From Sphingomonas kaistensis (GTDB lineage Bacteria > Pseudomonadota > Alphaproteobacteria > Sphingomonadales > Sphingomonadaceae), in the NCBI RefSeq assembly GCF_036884275.1, contig NZ_CP145607.1, forward strand, positions 1,351,001 to 1,415,000: a stretch of 64,000 bases of DNA. Direction: 5' to 3'. Positions 44,690 through 53,497 of this stretch are shown piece by piece (position 1 is the first letter of the stretch; the number at the start of each line of letters is the position of its first letter). The translations under genes and the position numbers were made by a program. Below the pieces are notes generated by a model, which saw only the letters and a program-made list of their open reading frames with translations, did not search any database and had not been told where the DNA came from.

Positions 44690-45290
44690 ATGGCTAAAGG
44701 ACAGGAAATCGACGGCCAGCCCAAGGCTATCGCGTTCGACTGCTACGACACGCTGCTGACGATTACGGACATCCGACGGCCCTTTCAGCGGTTGGCGGCG
44801 CTCGCCGGCGGTCAGTTGAACCCATCGCCGATGACTGTTCCCATGTCGCTCAGGGACGTCGCGAACCGCAATTTCGCTGAAAGCATGCTCGAGGCTGGCA
44901 TCTTGGAGAAGCTTGAAGACGACTTACGGCTTGAACTCGCCTCCGTTCAGCCTTTGCCAGGCGCACTGGAGGTCCTGCAGCGTTTGCGAGGCTGGGATAT
45001 CGATTGGCGATCGCGTCCAACCTTGCCCTCCCATACGCTGGGCCTCTGCGACAGTGGTTGGCGGCCTTCATCGACGTCGAAGTGCTATCCTTCGAGGTGG
45101 GCGCAGCCAAGCCGTCCGCCTTACTCTACGAGGAAACGTGCAAACGGCTCGAGGTCGCACCGAAGTGCTGATGATCGGAAACTCGCTACGAAACGATTTC
45201 GCCGGAGCTAAGGCCGCCGGGTTGCAAGCTCGGTATCTTCGCCTTGGGAATGCAGTTGAAGACGCCCTGGGTGACCTTCTTGGGACTTAG
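44690..45290 (+). pseudogene. HAD-family (haloacid dehalogenase type II) hydrolase, multiply frameshifted
   Basis: The HAD nucleophile motif AIAFDCYDTLL is intact in the first frame. After a conserved alpha-helical cap region the reading frame shifts near 44988 and again near 45012. The segment ASNLALPYAGPLRQWLAAFI (motif II) and FEVGAAKPSALLYEET (motif III Lys) lie in the third frame, and MIGNSLRNDFAGAKAAG (motif IV) returns in the second after about 45160. Joined, the pieces give a complete enzyme of about 200 residues. As read, it is broken by at least three small insertions or deletions, so it is a decayed gene unless the assembly is wrong here. An earlier in-frame ATG at 44651 is possible. 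Confidence 0.75.
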
Positions 45291-45355
45291 AAGAGCGTAT
45301 CGCTTTCCCCACCGCCCGGGGCTAGGTTTCTCCGCTGCAACACCGGTCGGAACCC

Positions 45356-47320
45356 ATGACAACCCTCAACCTTCAAGCGAAGCAGGACTTCTTGGAACGG
45401 GACGCGGCGACCCGCGATCCAGTTCGCGCGCTTTCTGAGTTCGTTTGGAACGCTCTCGATGCCGACGCGAGCAAGGTCGAGATCAAGCTCGAGCGCAACG
45501 ATCTTGGCGGACTGGCGGCAATCCACATTATTGACGACGGAGGCGGCATCAGCGCTCAGCATGCTGAAGTTAATTTCGGCAACCTCGGTGCAAGCTGGAA
45601 ACGAGATGCACATCGTACATCAGGGCTAGGGCGCGCCATTCACGGGAAGGAAGGGCGAGGACGTCTCCGCTTCTTCTCCCTTGCTCAGCGCGCTCGCTGG
45701 TTCTCCACCACGCGCGAGATCGTCCCGGGTGCGGAGATCAGCTCCCTGGCGTCCAGGACCATCGAGATCCACTCGAAATCCCTAGAACGTTGCGAGGTGA
45801 GCGAGGCTGAGAAGCCGTTTGCCGAAGCACCCGGTACTAGCGTGGTGCTGACAATGCTGAAGAGCACGTTTGACGAGCTATCCAGCACCGAAGCCTTCAG
45901 CAGGTTCAGCACGCTGTTTGCGCCCTACGTGCTTCAATACCCTAATGTCGAAATCTGGTACAACGGGTTCAAAGTCGATCCTAACCTAACGATCCGGCGG
46001 TGCGAGGACCTGCCTGCCATAATCGTTCAGCTTCCCGATAGGACTATTAACGACCTCAGGGTCAAGGTCATCGAATGGAAAGCGGCCACTGACACGCGCC
46101 AAATCCATTTTGGAGGCGAAGACGGCATCGTGCTTGGTTCGCAGCCAGCCCACGTCACCGCACCCGGTTTCGAGTTTTCAGCTTACGCCTACAGCTCATA
46201 CTTCCAAGAGGTCGCTGACCACAACCTTCTCGAACTCGACGACCTAAACGAGCCTGACTTTGTTGTCGTCCTGTCGCATATCAGGGAGGCGCTGTCCGAG
46301 TATTTCCGAGTCCGGCTCAGCGAACAATCACTCGGCATCATCCAAGATCTTAAGAATCAGGGCGCGTACCCCTATGAGGGTGAACCTCGTGACCAGATCG
46401 AGCGGCGAGAACGTCAGGTTTTTGACATCGCCACTTACGCCATCAACTCGCATTCCCGGGACTTTTCGAAGGCAGAAGCGTCGCTGAAGAAAATGACGCT
46501 GACGCTTCTTAAGGAGGCTATCAAGCGCAATCCCGAGGACCTTTCGACCATCCTGAAGGCAGTCGTGAACTTGCCCAAGGGCAAACAGTCAGAATTCTCA
46601 TCACTTCTGAAGAAGACCGAGCTTGGCAACATCATCGGCGCATCGAGCCTCATCTCGGATCGGGTAACCACGCTGGAAGTTCTGAAGGGGATTATCTTCG
46701 ATCCCAAGCACCGGCAGAAAGTAAAGGAACGGGGCGAACTCGACGCTCTGATACGAGACCACACCTGGCTCTTCGGCGAGCGATTCCACATCACGATGGG
46801 CGAGTCCGGCCTCAGTAAGGTCATGAACAGGGTGGCAGAGGATCTCGGTCAGAAGCGCAAGGGAAGGAAAGTTACCAAGAAGGATGGTTCAGTCGCCCGC
46901 GTGGACGTCTTCCTAGGCAGGTCGGTTCCACACTCCGACGCTGGCAAGCGCGAGTTTCTACTCATCGAGCTCAAGCGACCGTCGCTTAAGCTTGGCCGTA
47001 AGGAACTCGATCAAGTCGAGGATTACGTCACCGCGATCAGGTGCGAGCCAGAGTACCTCCACACGGATACCACTTGGAACTTCTTCTTGGTCGCCAGCGA
47101 ATACGAGTCTGAAGTCGCAGGACGGATTCATCAAGCCGATCGGCCGCCTGGGCTGTTTATCTACGGTGACAGCTTCAAATTCTGGATCAAGACTTGGGCA
47201 GAGATAGTTCGCGAGAACGAGGCTAGACTACACTTTGTGCAAGAGAAGCTTCAGGTGGAAGTCTCGAATGCGGAGATCGAGACGAGAATCGAGGATCTGC
47301 GTAAGCTCGTTACCCTGTAA
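45356..47320 (+). CDS. GHKL ATPase fused to a Shedu-like PD-(D/E)XK nuclease domain, candidate defence protein
   Basis: 654 residues in two functional parts. The N-terminal GHKL domain has the N-box (Glu28, Asn32 in LSEFVWNALDA), the DxGxG loop (Asp60-Gly62-Gly64) and a glycine lid (GLGRAIHGKEGRGRLRFFSL). A helical middle region follows. The C-terminal domain has the nuclease pattern Asp517 (ARVDVFLG) and Glu538-x-Lys540 (LLIELKRP), then a helix (ELDQVEDYVTAI), as in the DUF4263/Shedu nucleases. This architecture suggests an ATP-gated DNA nuclease acting against phage or plasmids. It stands alone, with AT-richer codon use than its neighbours. Family details are from memory and motif reading. 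Confidence 0.72.
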   Translation: MTTLNLQAKQDFLERDAATRDPVRALSEFVWNALDADASKVEIKLERNDLGGLAAIHIIDDGGGISAQHAEVNFGNLGASWKRDAHRTSGLGRAIHGKEGRGRLRFFSLAQRARWFSTTREIVPGAEISSLASRTIEIHSKSLERCEVSEAEKPFAEAPGTSVVLTMLKSTFDELSSTEAFSRFSTLFAPYVLQYPNVEIWYNGFKVDPNLTIRRCEDLPAIIVQLPDRTINDLRVKVIEWKAATDTRQIHFGGEDGIVLGSQPAHVTAPGFEFSAYAYSSYFQEVADHNLLELDDLNEPDFVVVLSHIREALSEYFRVRLSEQSLGIIQDLKNQGAYPYEGEPRDQIERRERQVFDIATYAINSHSRDFSKAEASLKKMTLTLLKEAIKRNPEDLSTILKAVVNLPKGKQSEFSSLLKKTELGNIIGASSLISDRVTTLEVLKGIIFDPKHRQKVKERGELDALIRDHTWLFGERFHITMGESGLSKVMNRVAEDLGQKRKGRKVTKKDGSVARVDVFLGRSVPHSDAGKREFLLIELKRPSLKLGRKELDQVEDYVTAIRCEPEYLHTDTTWNFFLVASEYESEVAGRIHQADRPPGLFIYGDSFKFWIKTWAEIVRENEARLHFVQEKLQVEVSNAEIETRIEDLRKLVTL

Positions 47321-47627
47321 TATCCGGAGAGTTGCGAAGGTTTGCTTCGCCCGACTTGGTGTTGGTTGCGGCGTGTACGAGCATCTTCGTCGATTGAATT
47401 GCAGAACGGCAGAATAGACCCACTAGCCGACATTCAGAGCCGCTTGGCGACTTCCCGAAAGCAGCCGCTCGTTCAAGTCCGCCCTGAGGCTGAAAGTGGC
47501 CGAGATCGGACCGGCCGCTTCCAGACGCCAAGAGTCGAACTCGGACGTTCGAACCACCAACTTCAATGTATTATTTCGGCTCAAATCCGACATTTGGAAA
47601 CGCGGCCCCCGCCTGTAGTGTCGGCCG
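47321..47627. other. Gene-free spacer before crcB
   Basis: No convincing gene. The stretch 47425-47560 has alternating polypurine/polypyrimidine GC-rich segments of the type often seen in decayed intergenic spacers of sphingomonads, somewhat similar in style to 51590-51730. I looked for a fluoride (crcB-motif) riboswitch just upstream of crcB and did not find its conserved core. Confidence 0.4.
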
Positions 47628-48002
47628 ATGACCTATCTGATCGTATTCATTGGAGGGGGGATTGGTGCAGCACTGCGTCATGCAGTGAATAAAGGAGCAT
47701 TGTTCCTGCTCGGCCCCTCGTTCCCGTTCGGAACCCTGCTTGTGAATGTCCTTGGTAGTTTTCTGATGGGAGTCGTGGTCTTTGCCTTGCTCGCGCGAGG
47801 CGAAGGAGATCAGCCGTTGCGTCTCTTTCTCGGGACCGGCATTCTCGGCGGGTTCACCACATTTTCCGCGTTCAGTCTCGATGCCGCTCTGATGTGGGAA
47901 AAGGCGAATTGGCTACCTCTTGGAGCGTATGTGATTGGCTCTGTCGTCCTCTCGGTTGGAGCCTTGCTAGTCGGCATGTTCGCAGCGCGAAGCCTCGGTT
48001 GA
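47628..48002 (+). CDS. crcB: CrcB/Fluc fluoride channel
   Basis: 124 residues, four transmembrane helices. Fluc signature motifs: GGGIGAALRHAVNKG at the N-terminus, FPFGTLLVNVLGSFLMG near residue 40, and FLGTGILGGFTTFSAFSLD near residue 70. The dual-topology dimer exports fluoride. Followed directly by the YnfA-family gene (TGAATG), so the two are likely co-transcribed. Confidence 0.93.
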   Translation: MTYLIVFIGGGIGAALRHAVNKGALFLLGPSFPFGTLLVNVLGSFLMGVVVFALLARGEGDQPLRLFLGTGILGGFTTFSAFSLDAALMWEKANWLPLGAYVIGSVVLSVGALLVGMFAARSLG

Positions 48003-48326
48003 ATGCTGGCCCTCGCATACGTCGGAGCGGCCCTTGCTGAGATCGCGGGATGCTTTGCGTTTTGGGCATGGCTCAGGCTCGACAGGTCACCCCTATGGCT
48101 CATCCCCGGTGTGCTTTCGTTGTGCCTTTTCGCCTACTTCTTGACCCTCGTTGATGCGGAGCATGCTGGCCGCACTTACGCGGCTTACGGAGGGGTATAT
48201 ATTGTATCAGCCCTTTTCTGGCTGTGGGCTGCTGAAGGCGTGAAACCGGATCGATGGGACGTCATCGGAGCCACAGCTTGCCTGTTGGGAGCCGCGATAA
48301 TTCTGTGGGGACCACGATCCGGCTGA
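48003..48326 (+). CDS. YnfA-family small membrane protein
   Basis: 107 residues, four helices, with the family motif [20 protein letters not shown] near the N-terminus and [16 protein letters not shown] in the third helix. UPF0060/YnfA proteins belong to the small multidrug resistance superfamily and have been proposed as efflux pumps. The ATG follows the crcB stop by one base. The following 48327-48557 contains no gene. Confidence 0.9.
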   Translation: MLALAYVGAALAEIAGCFAFWAWLRLDRSPLWLIPGVLSLCLFAYFLTLVDAEHAGRTYAAYGGVYIVSALFWLWAAEGVKPDRWDVIGATACLLGAAIILWGPRSG

Positions 48327-48557
48327 ATGCACCGCGTGGACGAAGAGGGTCGTGAGAAGACCGAATCCTTCTGCGCAACAAGGAGCGACTGTGCGACGCC
48401 CGCGTCCTAGGTTTGCGCCTGCCGTTAGCAGCTGCGTGGATCAGTATTGACTGTGCACACGCTGACGTAACGCGGATGTCTGCATTTCCGTTTATCGTAG
48501 ACCGCAGTGACTTGCCCTCCGGCGTGCCACAACCTGAACGCGCGTGGGTAAAAATAG

Positions 48558-49628
48558 CTATCGGCCAATCGCGCTGATTAGCCCCAAAGCGATCGTCGCC
48601 AGGACCATAAGTGACAGCGTCACCACGAGGGTCACGCGCAAACCAGCGCGAGCAACGGCCCGAACGTCGACGCCCAGGCCAAGTGCGGCCATCGATAGAA
48701 TCGTCAGCCAAGATGCCGCTGTCGCGACTGGCCCGAGCAGCATTTCCGGGATCAGCGCTAGCGAACGAGCAGCGGCCATCAATAGGAAGCCTATGATGAA
48801 CCACGGAACTAGGCGGTGCAGCGGCGGCAACCCGGAACGGGGGCGTTCCCCAGCCGTGACGGCGGGAGCCGGCTCGTCGGTTTCCTCTCGCAGTTTCGTG
48901 GCGACCAAGGCGAGGACAACCACCACTGGCCCAAGCATTAGCACCCGAACGAGCTTGACCAGCGTGCCGACCTGCGTCGCGAGCGCGCCGACGGGCATCG
49001 TCGCGGCCAGCACTTGCGGCACGGCATAGACGGTCAGGCCGGCGAGCACTCCGTAGCTGTGCTGAGTCAACGCAAGCGCGACGCCTATCAGCGGCAGGAG
49101 CAGAACCACTACAACGCCCAGGACAGCCGTAAATGCGATCGAGGACGCGACATCGTCGCCGTCAGCCCCGATCACTGGAGCGACAGCGGCGATCGCCGAG
49201 TTGCCGCAGATCGAATTGCCGCAGGCGATCAACACCGCCATCCGACGAGGCAGTCGGAAAAGCCGACCCAGTCCGTAGCTCGCCAGTATGGCGAGCGTGA
49301 CGGTTGCAATGATGCCCAGCAACAGCGGCAGGCCGGCAGCGAAAATGGTTTGCGCACTTAGCGAGGCGCCAAGGAGAACCACTGCAACTTCGAGCAGGAA
49401 CTTGGCACTGAGATCGATGCCAGGCGTCCATCGCGCCGGTGGGGTCCAAGCGGTCCGTATGACGGTGCCGAGGATGATTGCGAGCACCAAGGCCTCGAGC
49501 CACGCGCGGCCCGTAAGGGCTTCCTCTGCATGCTGAAGCGCAACTGCGGCTAGCGATATGCTGATGCACAACAGCAGCCCCGGCACGAGTTGGAGTGCGC
49601 GGCGTTGAGTGGTGGCATGACTGGACAT
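48558..49628 (-). CDS. yeiH: YeiH-family putative sulfate/anion exporter
   Basis: 356 residues, about ten helices. Family motifs: LAIILGTVIRTAWTPPARWT near residue 50, ACGNSICGNSAIAAVAPVIG near residue 138 and a C-terminal GLGVDVRAVARAGLR segment. UPF0324/YeiH proteins are annotated as sulfate exporters without firm proof. It is divergent from the DUF305 gene and separated from it by about 40 bases. Confidence 0.85.
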   Translation of the reverse strand: MSSHATTQRRALQLVPGLLLCISISLAAVALQHAEEALTGRAWLEALVLAIILGTVIRTAWTPPARWTPGIDLSAKFLLEVAVVLLGASLSAQTIFAAGLPLLLGIIATVTLAILASYGLGRLFRLPRRMAVLIACGNSICGNSAIAAVAPVIGADGDDVASSIAFTAVLGVVVVLLLPLIGVALALTQHSYGVLAGLTVYAVPQVLAATMPVGALATQVGTLVKLVRVLMLGPVVVVLALVATKLREETDEPAPAVTAGERPRSGLPPLHRLVPWFIIGFLLMAAARSLALIPEMLLGPVATAASWLTILSMAALGLGVDVRAVARAGLRVTLVVTLSLMVLATIALGLISAIGR

Positions 49629-49670
49629 TCACCGGTCATAGTGTCTCACTCACACAAAGCGACACCGGCG

Positions 49671-50069
49671 ATGCATGCTTTTTTTACAACTGTAACTAAC
49701 AGGATCGCTGTTACTGTCGTGGCCTTGGTAATTTCGACCGCTGCCTTCGCAAGCGCCGACTCGTTCGCGTCCGAGATGGACCGGGCAATGGCGACGATGC
49801 ACCGATCGATGGGGACAGGATATAGCGGAGACGCGGATCGCGATTTCGCCGCCATGATGATCGCTCACCACCAAGGCGCGATCGACATGGCCGCCCTCGA
49901 ACTGCGCTATGGCAAGGACGAACGATTGAAGCGGCTTGCGCAAGCTATCATCGTCGAACAGCGACAGGAAATCGAAGTGATGCGCGGCATCCTTTCCGAG
50001 GAAAGGGCGTTGCCAGCTACACGTCCCGAAGGTCGGGGGCATATGCACCATCCGGAAGGGCAAAAATGA
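49671..50069 (+). CDS. DUF305 periplasmic protein
   Basis: 132 residues: signal peptide (ends ASA), then the DUF305 ferritin-like helical core with metal-ligand motifs FAAMMIAHHQGAIDMAALEL and IIVEQRQEIEVMRGIL. These proteins are common in metal and copper loci and probably bind metal through the HHQGA His pair. It overlaps the YVTN-protein gene by four bases, so the two form one unit. Confidence 0.85.
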   Translation: MHAFFTTVTNRIAVTVVALVISTAAFASADSFASEMDRAMATMHRSMGTGYSGDADRDFAAMMIAHHQGAIDMAALELRYGKDERLKRLAQAIIVEQRQEIEVMRGILSEERALPATRPEGRGHMHHPEGQK

Positions 50070-51487
50070 AGAAACCCCACCTCATCACCGCTGCGGCCAT
50101 CGCTGTGTCGAGCCCGGTATTCGCCCAACAAGTGCCCAACGGCGCAGCGGACATTCCGGTCAGCAGTAAGGACCGCGTCTATACGTCTGATCAATTTTCG
50201 AACACGGTGTCGGTTATCAATCCGGCAACCAACAGTTTGCTCGGGGTGATCAAACTCGGTGATCTGACACCGGCCAATCTCAGCCCGCTCTACAAGGGCG
50301 AGTTGCTGGTTCACGGCATGGGTTTCTCGCCCGACCGCAAGACGCTTGCTGTCGTTTCGATCGGGTCCAACTCGGTGACCTTCATCGATACTGCGACCAA
50401 TTCGATCAAGCACAAGACCTACGTCGGCCGCTCGCCTCACGAAGCTTTCTTCCGCCCGGATGGCCGCGAAGTCTGGGTCAGCATCCGCGGCGAGAATTAC
50501 TTGTCCGTCCTCGACGGCCGCACATTCAAGGAAACCGGGCGGATCATTGTTCCCAACGGACCGGGCATGACGATCTTTTCGCCGAATGGCCGCTACGCTT
50601 ACGTTTGCTCAAGTTTCTCACCGGAAACGGTCGTTATCGATACGCGGACCAAGAAGGTCGCGGGGAGTGTCAAACAGGCCAGCCCTTTCTGTCCCGACAT
50701 CGCAGCTAGTCCGGATGGCAAGCAGGTATGGCTGACGTTCAAGGATGTCGGCAAGGTGATGGTGTTCGACGCCAGGCCGCCATTCGCAATATTGAAAACG
50801 ATCGACACTGGGGCGATAACCAACCACGTCAACATTGCTCGCAATCCCAACGGCCAGTTCGCTTATGTCACGGTCGGAACCGAGAATGTGGTCAAGGTGT
50901 TCCGAACCAGCGATTTTGAGCAGGTGGCTTCGATCCCGGTCGGAGCACTGCCCCACGGCCTGTGGCCGTCGGGTGACGGGACACGAATGTATGTCGGCCT
51001 TGAAAATGCCGATGCCGTCGCGGCGATCGACACGCTTTCCAATCGCGTCATTGCCACAATTCCGATCGGTCAGGGGCCGCAAGGCGTCGCCTATGTGCCC
51101 GGTGCGGTGCCGAACGGCGAGGGAATGGCCAACCTCATGCCGTTGGCCGACGCCGGCAAGAAGGTGCAGCTGATCTTGGAAGGAACGGGAAGCAGCCAGG
51201 TCACGCTGTTCGACCAGGGCCAGGTCCAGATTCTGCAAGCCGCCGTCGCGGGGCTGGCCCCCAAGACAGCTTATGTCTTGGGGCTCGCCAGCGATCCGCA
51301 GGGTAAAGGAAAAATCGAACCGCTGGCGAAATTCATGACAAGCCCGTCAGGGTCTGCTGTCGTCAATACACTCGGCCCGCTTCGTCAGATCGTGACTGCC
51401 GAAGTGAAAAGCGTCCGGCGCTACCTGGTCGTCGCGGCCGGGACGCCGGAATCCTTAGGACCCGTGATGCAGGTTCAGCAACGCTAA
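50066..51487 (+). CDS. Periplasmic YVTN/YncE-type beta-propeller protein
   Basis: 473 residues: signal peptide (ends VFA), then seven or so 40-residue propeller repeats (for example VYTSDQFSNTVSVINPATNS and RDGEVWVSI-like units with SIGSNSVTFIDTATNSI). A C-terminal beta domain of about 110 residues is reminiscent of CHRD-like or bindin domains. Such proteins often accompany DUF305 proteins, with unknown substrates. Its function here is unknown. Confidence 0.8.
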   Translation: MKKPHLITAAAIAVSSPVFAQQVPNGAADIPVSSKDRVYTSDQFSNTVSVINPATNSLLGVIKLGDLTPANLSPLYKGELLVHGMGFSPDRKTLAVVSIGSNSVTFIDTATNSIKHKTYVGRSPHEAFFRPDGREVWVSIRGENYLSVLDGRTFKETGRIIVPNGPGMTIFSPNGRYAYVCSSFSPETVVIDTRTKKVAGSVKQASPFCPDIAASPDGKQVWLTFKDVGKVMVFDARPPFAILKTIDTGAITNHVNIARNPNGQFAYVTVGTENVVKVFRTSDFEQVASIPVGALPHGLWPSGDGTRMYVGLENADAVAAIDTLSNRVIATIPIGQGPQGVAYVPGAVPNGEGMANLMPLADAGKKVQLILEGTGSSQVTLFDQGQVQILQAAVAGLAPKTAYVLGLASDPQGKGKIEPLAKFMTSPSGSAVVNTLGPLRQIVTAEVKSVRRYLVVAAGTPESLGPVMQVQQR

Positions 51488-51898
51488 TCCGATTGATGTG
51501 TTCTCAGAAACATGTCCGCTTTGAAATGCCAGACAATGAAGCATCTATGACCGGAATGGGCGCTAGGCCGACGTACCGCTCCGCATGAACGAACGTCCGC
51601 TAATCGCCATTGCTCACCCAGAAGTTGCCCGTCCGCGTCCCACCACCAGCAGACCAACGGGTGGTGCTTGCCGGAGCGTCCGCAAGTGGCCGATTGCAGA
51701 AAGTCCGGTTGTGGAGGTGAAGGGTCGCAAGCAGACCCTCATGTGGCTTCATTCAGCGCCGCTCGGCTTCAGTTCACTGGTGAAGCTCGCAATGGTTAGC
51801 CACCGCGCGCCGCTTGAAGCATGGAAGCAATCGAAGATCGACTGCATTCGGCACCTTGTAAGACGGGTAATCTGGCTCGCATTCCAAAGAACTTGCCG
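51488..51898. other. Gene-free spacer after the YVTN gene
   Basis: No convincing gene: the open plus-strand frame at 51585-51962 is Arg/Pro/Ser-rich without any protein-like pattern and runs into the opposite methyltransferase gene. The GC-rich stretch at 51590-51730 resembles decayed intergenic DNA. Confidence 0.4.
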
Positions 51899-52519
51899 TC
51901 AGCTGACTCGTCGAAAAATCGCCCACGTAAAGGTCTGGATGCTGCCCCACGGCGCAAGATGATCGTCAGTCCACCCCTCAACAAACTGCAGGTCGGGACC
52001 CATCTCAGCCGCTAGGGAGGATGCGTCATAGCGCCTGACGGGTAGGCCGCTGCAGCGCTCAGGGCCGCTAAGGGCGAACGTCGCCATTATAAGAGCTCCG
52101 TCTTGGGCAAGGCCCTGGAGCAGCTTTTCCTTGTAACGCTTGCGGTCATCTGCCTCGACAAGGAAATGAAACACGGCTCGGTCGTGCCAGATGTCCCATT
52201 GCCGCTGAGGCGACCAGTTCCGAATGTCGGCCGCAATCCAGTTCACGTCTGTCGCCCGCTGACCGAGCCTAGTTTGTGCCCCCTCGAGTGCCGCCCCGGA
52301 GATGTCGAGAACAGCGAGATCTCGCCATCCACGGTCGAGCAACTCGTCCACAAGAGTAGAGGCGCCGCCGCCCACGTCGACAAGGCTCTGTGCAGAACTC
52401 GCACCGATCTGCTCCAACGCCTTCAGGCTGGGCCTTGGTATGCTCTGGTGCCAGCTGACCTCCGCTGGGTCTTTGGTTGAGTAGACAGTCTGCCAGTGAC
52501 GTTCTTCATGGGATTTCAT
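51899..52519 (-). CDS. Class I SAM-dependent methyltransferase
   Basis: 206 residues with the SAM-binding motif I (SLVDVGGGASTLVDELLDRG) near residue 45, motif II acidic residue (LAVLDISGAALEGAQ), and a loop WDIWHDRAVFHFLV. The fold resembles TPMT and small-molecule methyltransferases found near metal or chalcogen genes. The substrate is unknown; a role in methylating a toxic metalloid or sulfur species is a guess from context. Confidence 0.8.
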   Translation of the reverse strand: MKSHEERHWQTVYSTKDPAEVSWHQSIPRPSLKALEQIGASSAQSLVDVGGGASTLVDELLDRGWRDLAVLDISGAALEGAQTRLGQRATDVNWIAADIRNWSPQRQWDIWHDRAVFHFLVEADDRKRYKEKLLQGLAQDGALIMATFALSGPERCSGLPVRRYDASSLAAEMGPDLQFVEGWTDDHLAPWGSIQTFTWAIFRRVS

Positions 52520-52569
52520 GGCATTCCTCTAAGCGGTATTGAGCACCGTCACATCGTATCAAGGCTGTC

Positions 52570-53469
52570 TCAGCCCTCGTCTGCCGCTCTAGATGCGAAA
52601 TAGTTGAGCGGGATTTTTAAGAAGGATCGACCGCAGGACTCCGGCTCGGGGAGGTGGCCAGCGCGTATGTTGACCTGCAGTGCGGCCAACATCAGCTGTG
52701 GGAGAGGCAAGGTCGCGTCGCGCTTATTTCGAAGGGCGACGAAGTCCTCCTCCGATCGATTGTTGCCGACATGCTTGTTGCTTCTGCGATGCTCCATCAC
52801 TGATGCACAGCACTGCGCTTCGCGGCCTTCTGGAGCATAGTCGTGCCCGACGAAGAGGGCGGTTTCCTCAGGCAGTGCCAGGATCTGCTGGATGGAGGCG
52901 TAGAGTTCCTTAGGGTTGCCGCCGGGGAAGTCGGCACGGGAAGTCCCGCTGTCCGGCATCATCAAGGTGTCGTGCACAAACGCCACCTCGTCCGTGACAT
53001 AGGCAATTGAAGCCAGGGTGTGACCGGGCGTGAAGAGAATGCGAACCTCGGTCTCGCCCAACTGAAATTGCTCGCCGTCGGCGAAAAGCCGGTCCCATTG
53101 CGAGCCATCGGTGGGCAGACGGTCCAGGCAGTAGATCTCGGCCCAAAGCTTCTGGACCTCGATCACCTTCGTGCCGATCGCGCGCGCGGCCTTCAGCTTC
53201 TCGGCAAGGTAAGGCGCGGCTGAGAAATGATCGGCATGCGGATGGGTGTCCAGGATCCATTCAACAGCGAGACCCTGGCGCTCAACATGCTCGAGCAGCT
53301 TGTCCGCATTACCTGTGGACGTCGCGCCGGCGTTCATGTCGAAGTCGAGCACCGGGTCGATGATTGCGGCTTTGTTCGAAGCCCTATCCGCCAGCACATA
53401 TTGCCAGCTTCCGGTCGGCTCGTCCCATAGTGCAGCGACCGTGACCTTTGCGAATTCGAACCTCTGCAT
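52570..53469 (-). CDS. MBL-fold persulfide dioxygenase-like protein (third MBL)
   Basis: 299 residues, ETHE1/Blh-like: DTHPHADHFSAAPYLAEKLK, PGHTLASIAYVTDEVAFVHD, MMPDSGTSRADFPGG and GHDYAPEGREAQ carry the His/Asp iron or zinc ligands. It is a clear but distant relative of the two cluster MBL proteins. It starts at ATG 53469 behind GAGGAAA and lies 28 bases after the TlpA-like gene, so it belongs to the extended island sulfide operon. Confidence 0.87.
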   Translation of the reverse strand: MQRFEFAKVTVAALWDEPTGSWQYVLADRASNKAAIIDPVLDFDMNAGATSTGNADKLLEHVERQGLAVEWILDTHPHADHFSAAPYLAEKLKAARAIGTKVIEVQKLWAEIYCLDRLPTDGSQWDRLFADGEQFQLGETEVRILFTPGHTLASIAYVTDEVAFVHDTLMMPDSGTSRADFPGGNPKELYASIQQILALPEETALFVGHDYAPEGREAQCCASVMEHRRSNKHVGNNRSEEDFVALRNKRDATLPLPQLMLAALQVNIRAGHLPEPESCGRSFLKIPLNYFASRAADEG

Positions 53470-53497
53470 GGTATTTCCTCGCTTTGATCCAAACAGT

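Noticed and set aside
47560..47627. Possible fluoride riboswitch before crcB
   Set aside because: The conserved core of the crcB motif is not present in the 300 bases upstream.
51585..51962. Plus-strand open frame of 125 codons after the YVTN gene
   Set aside because: No protein-like pattern, poor start context, and overlap with the opposite methyltransferase gene; treated as spacer.
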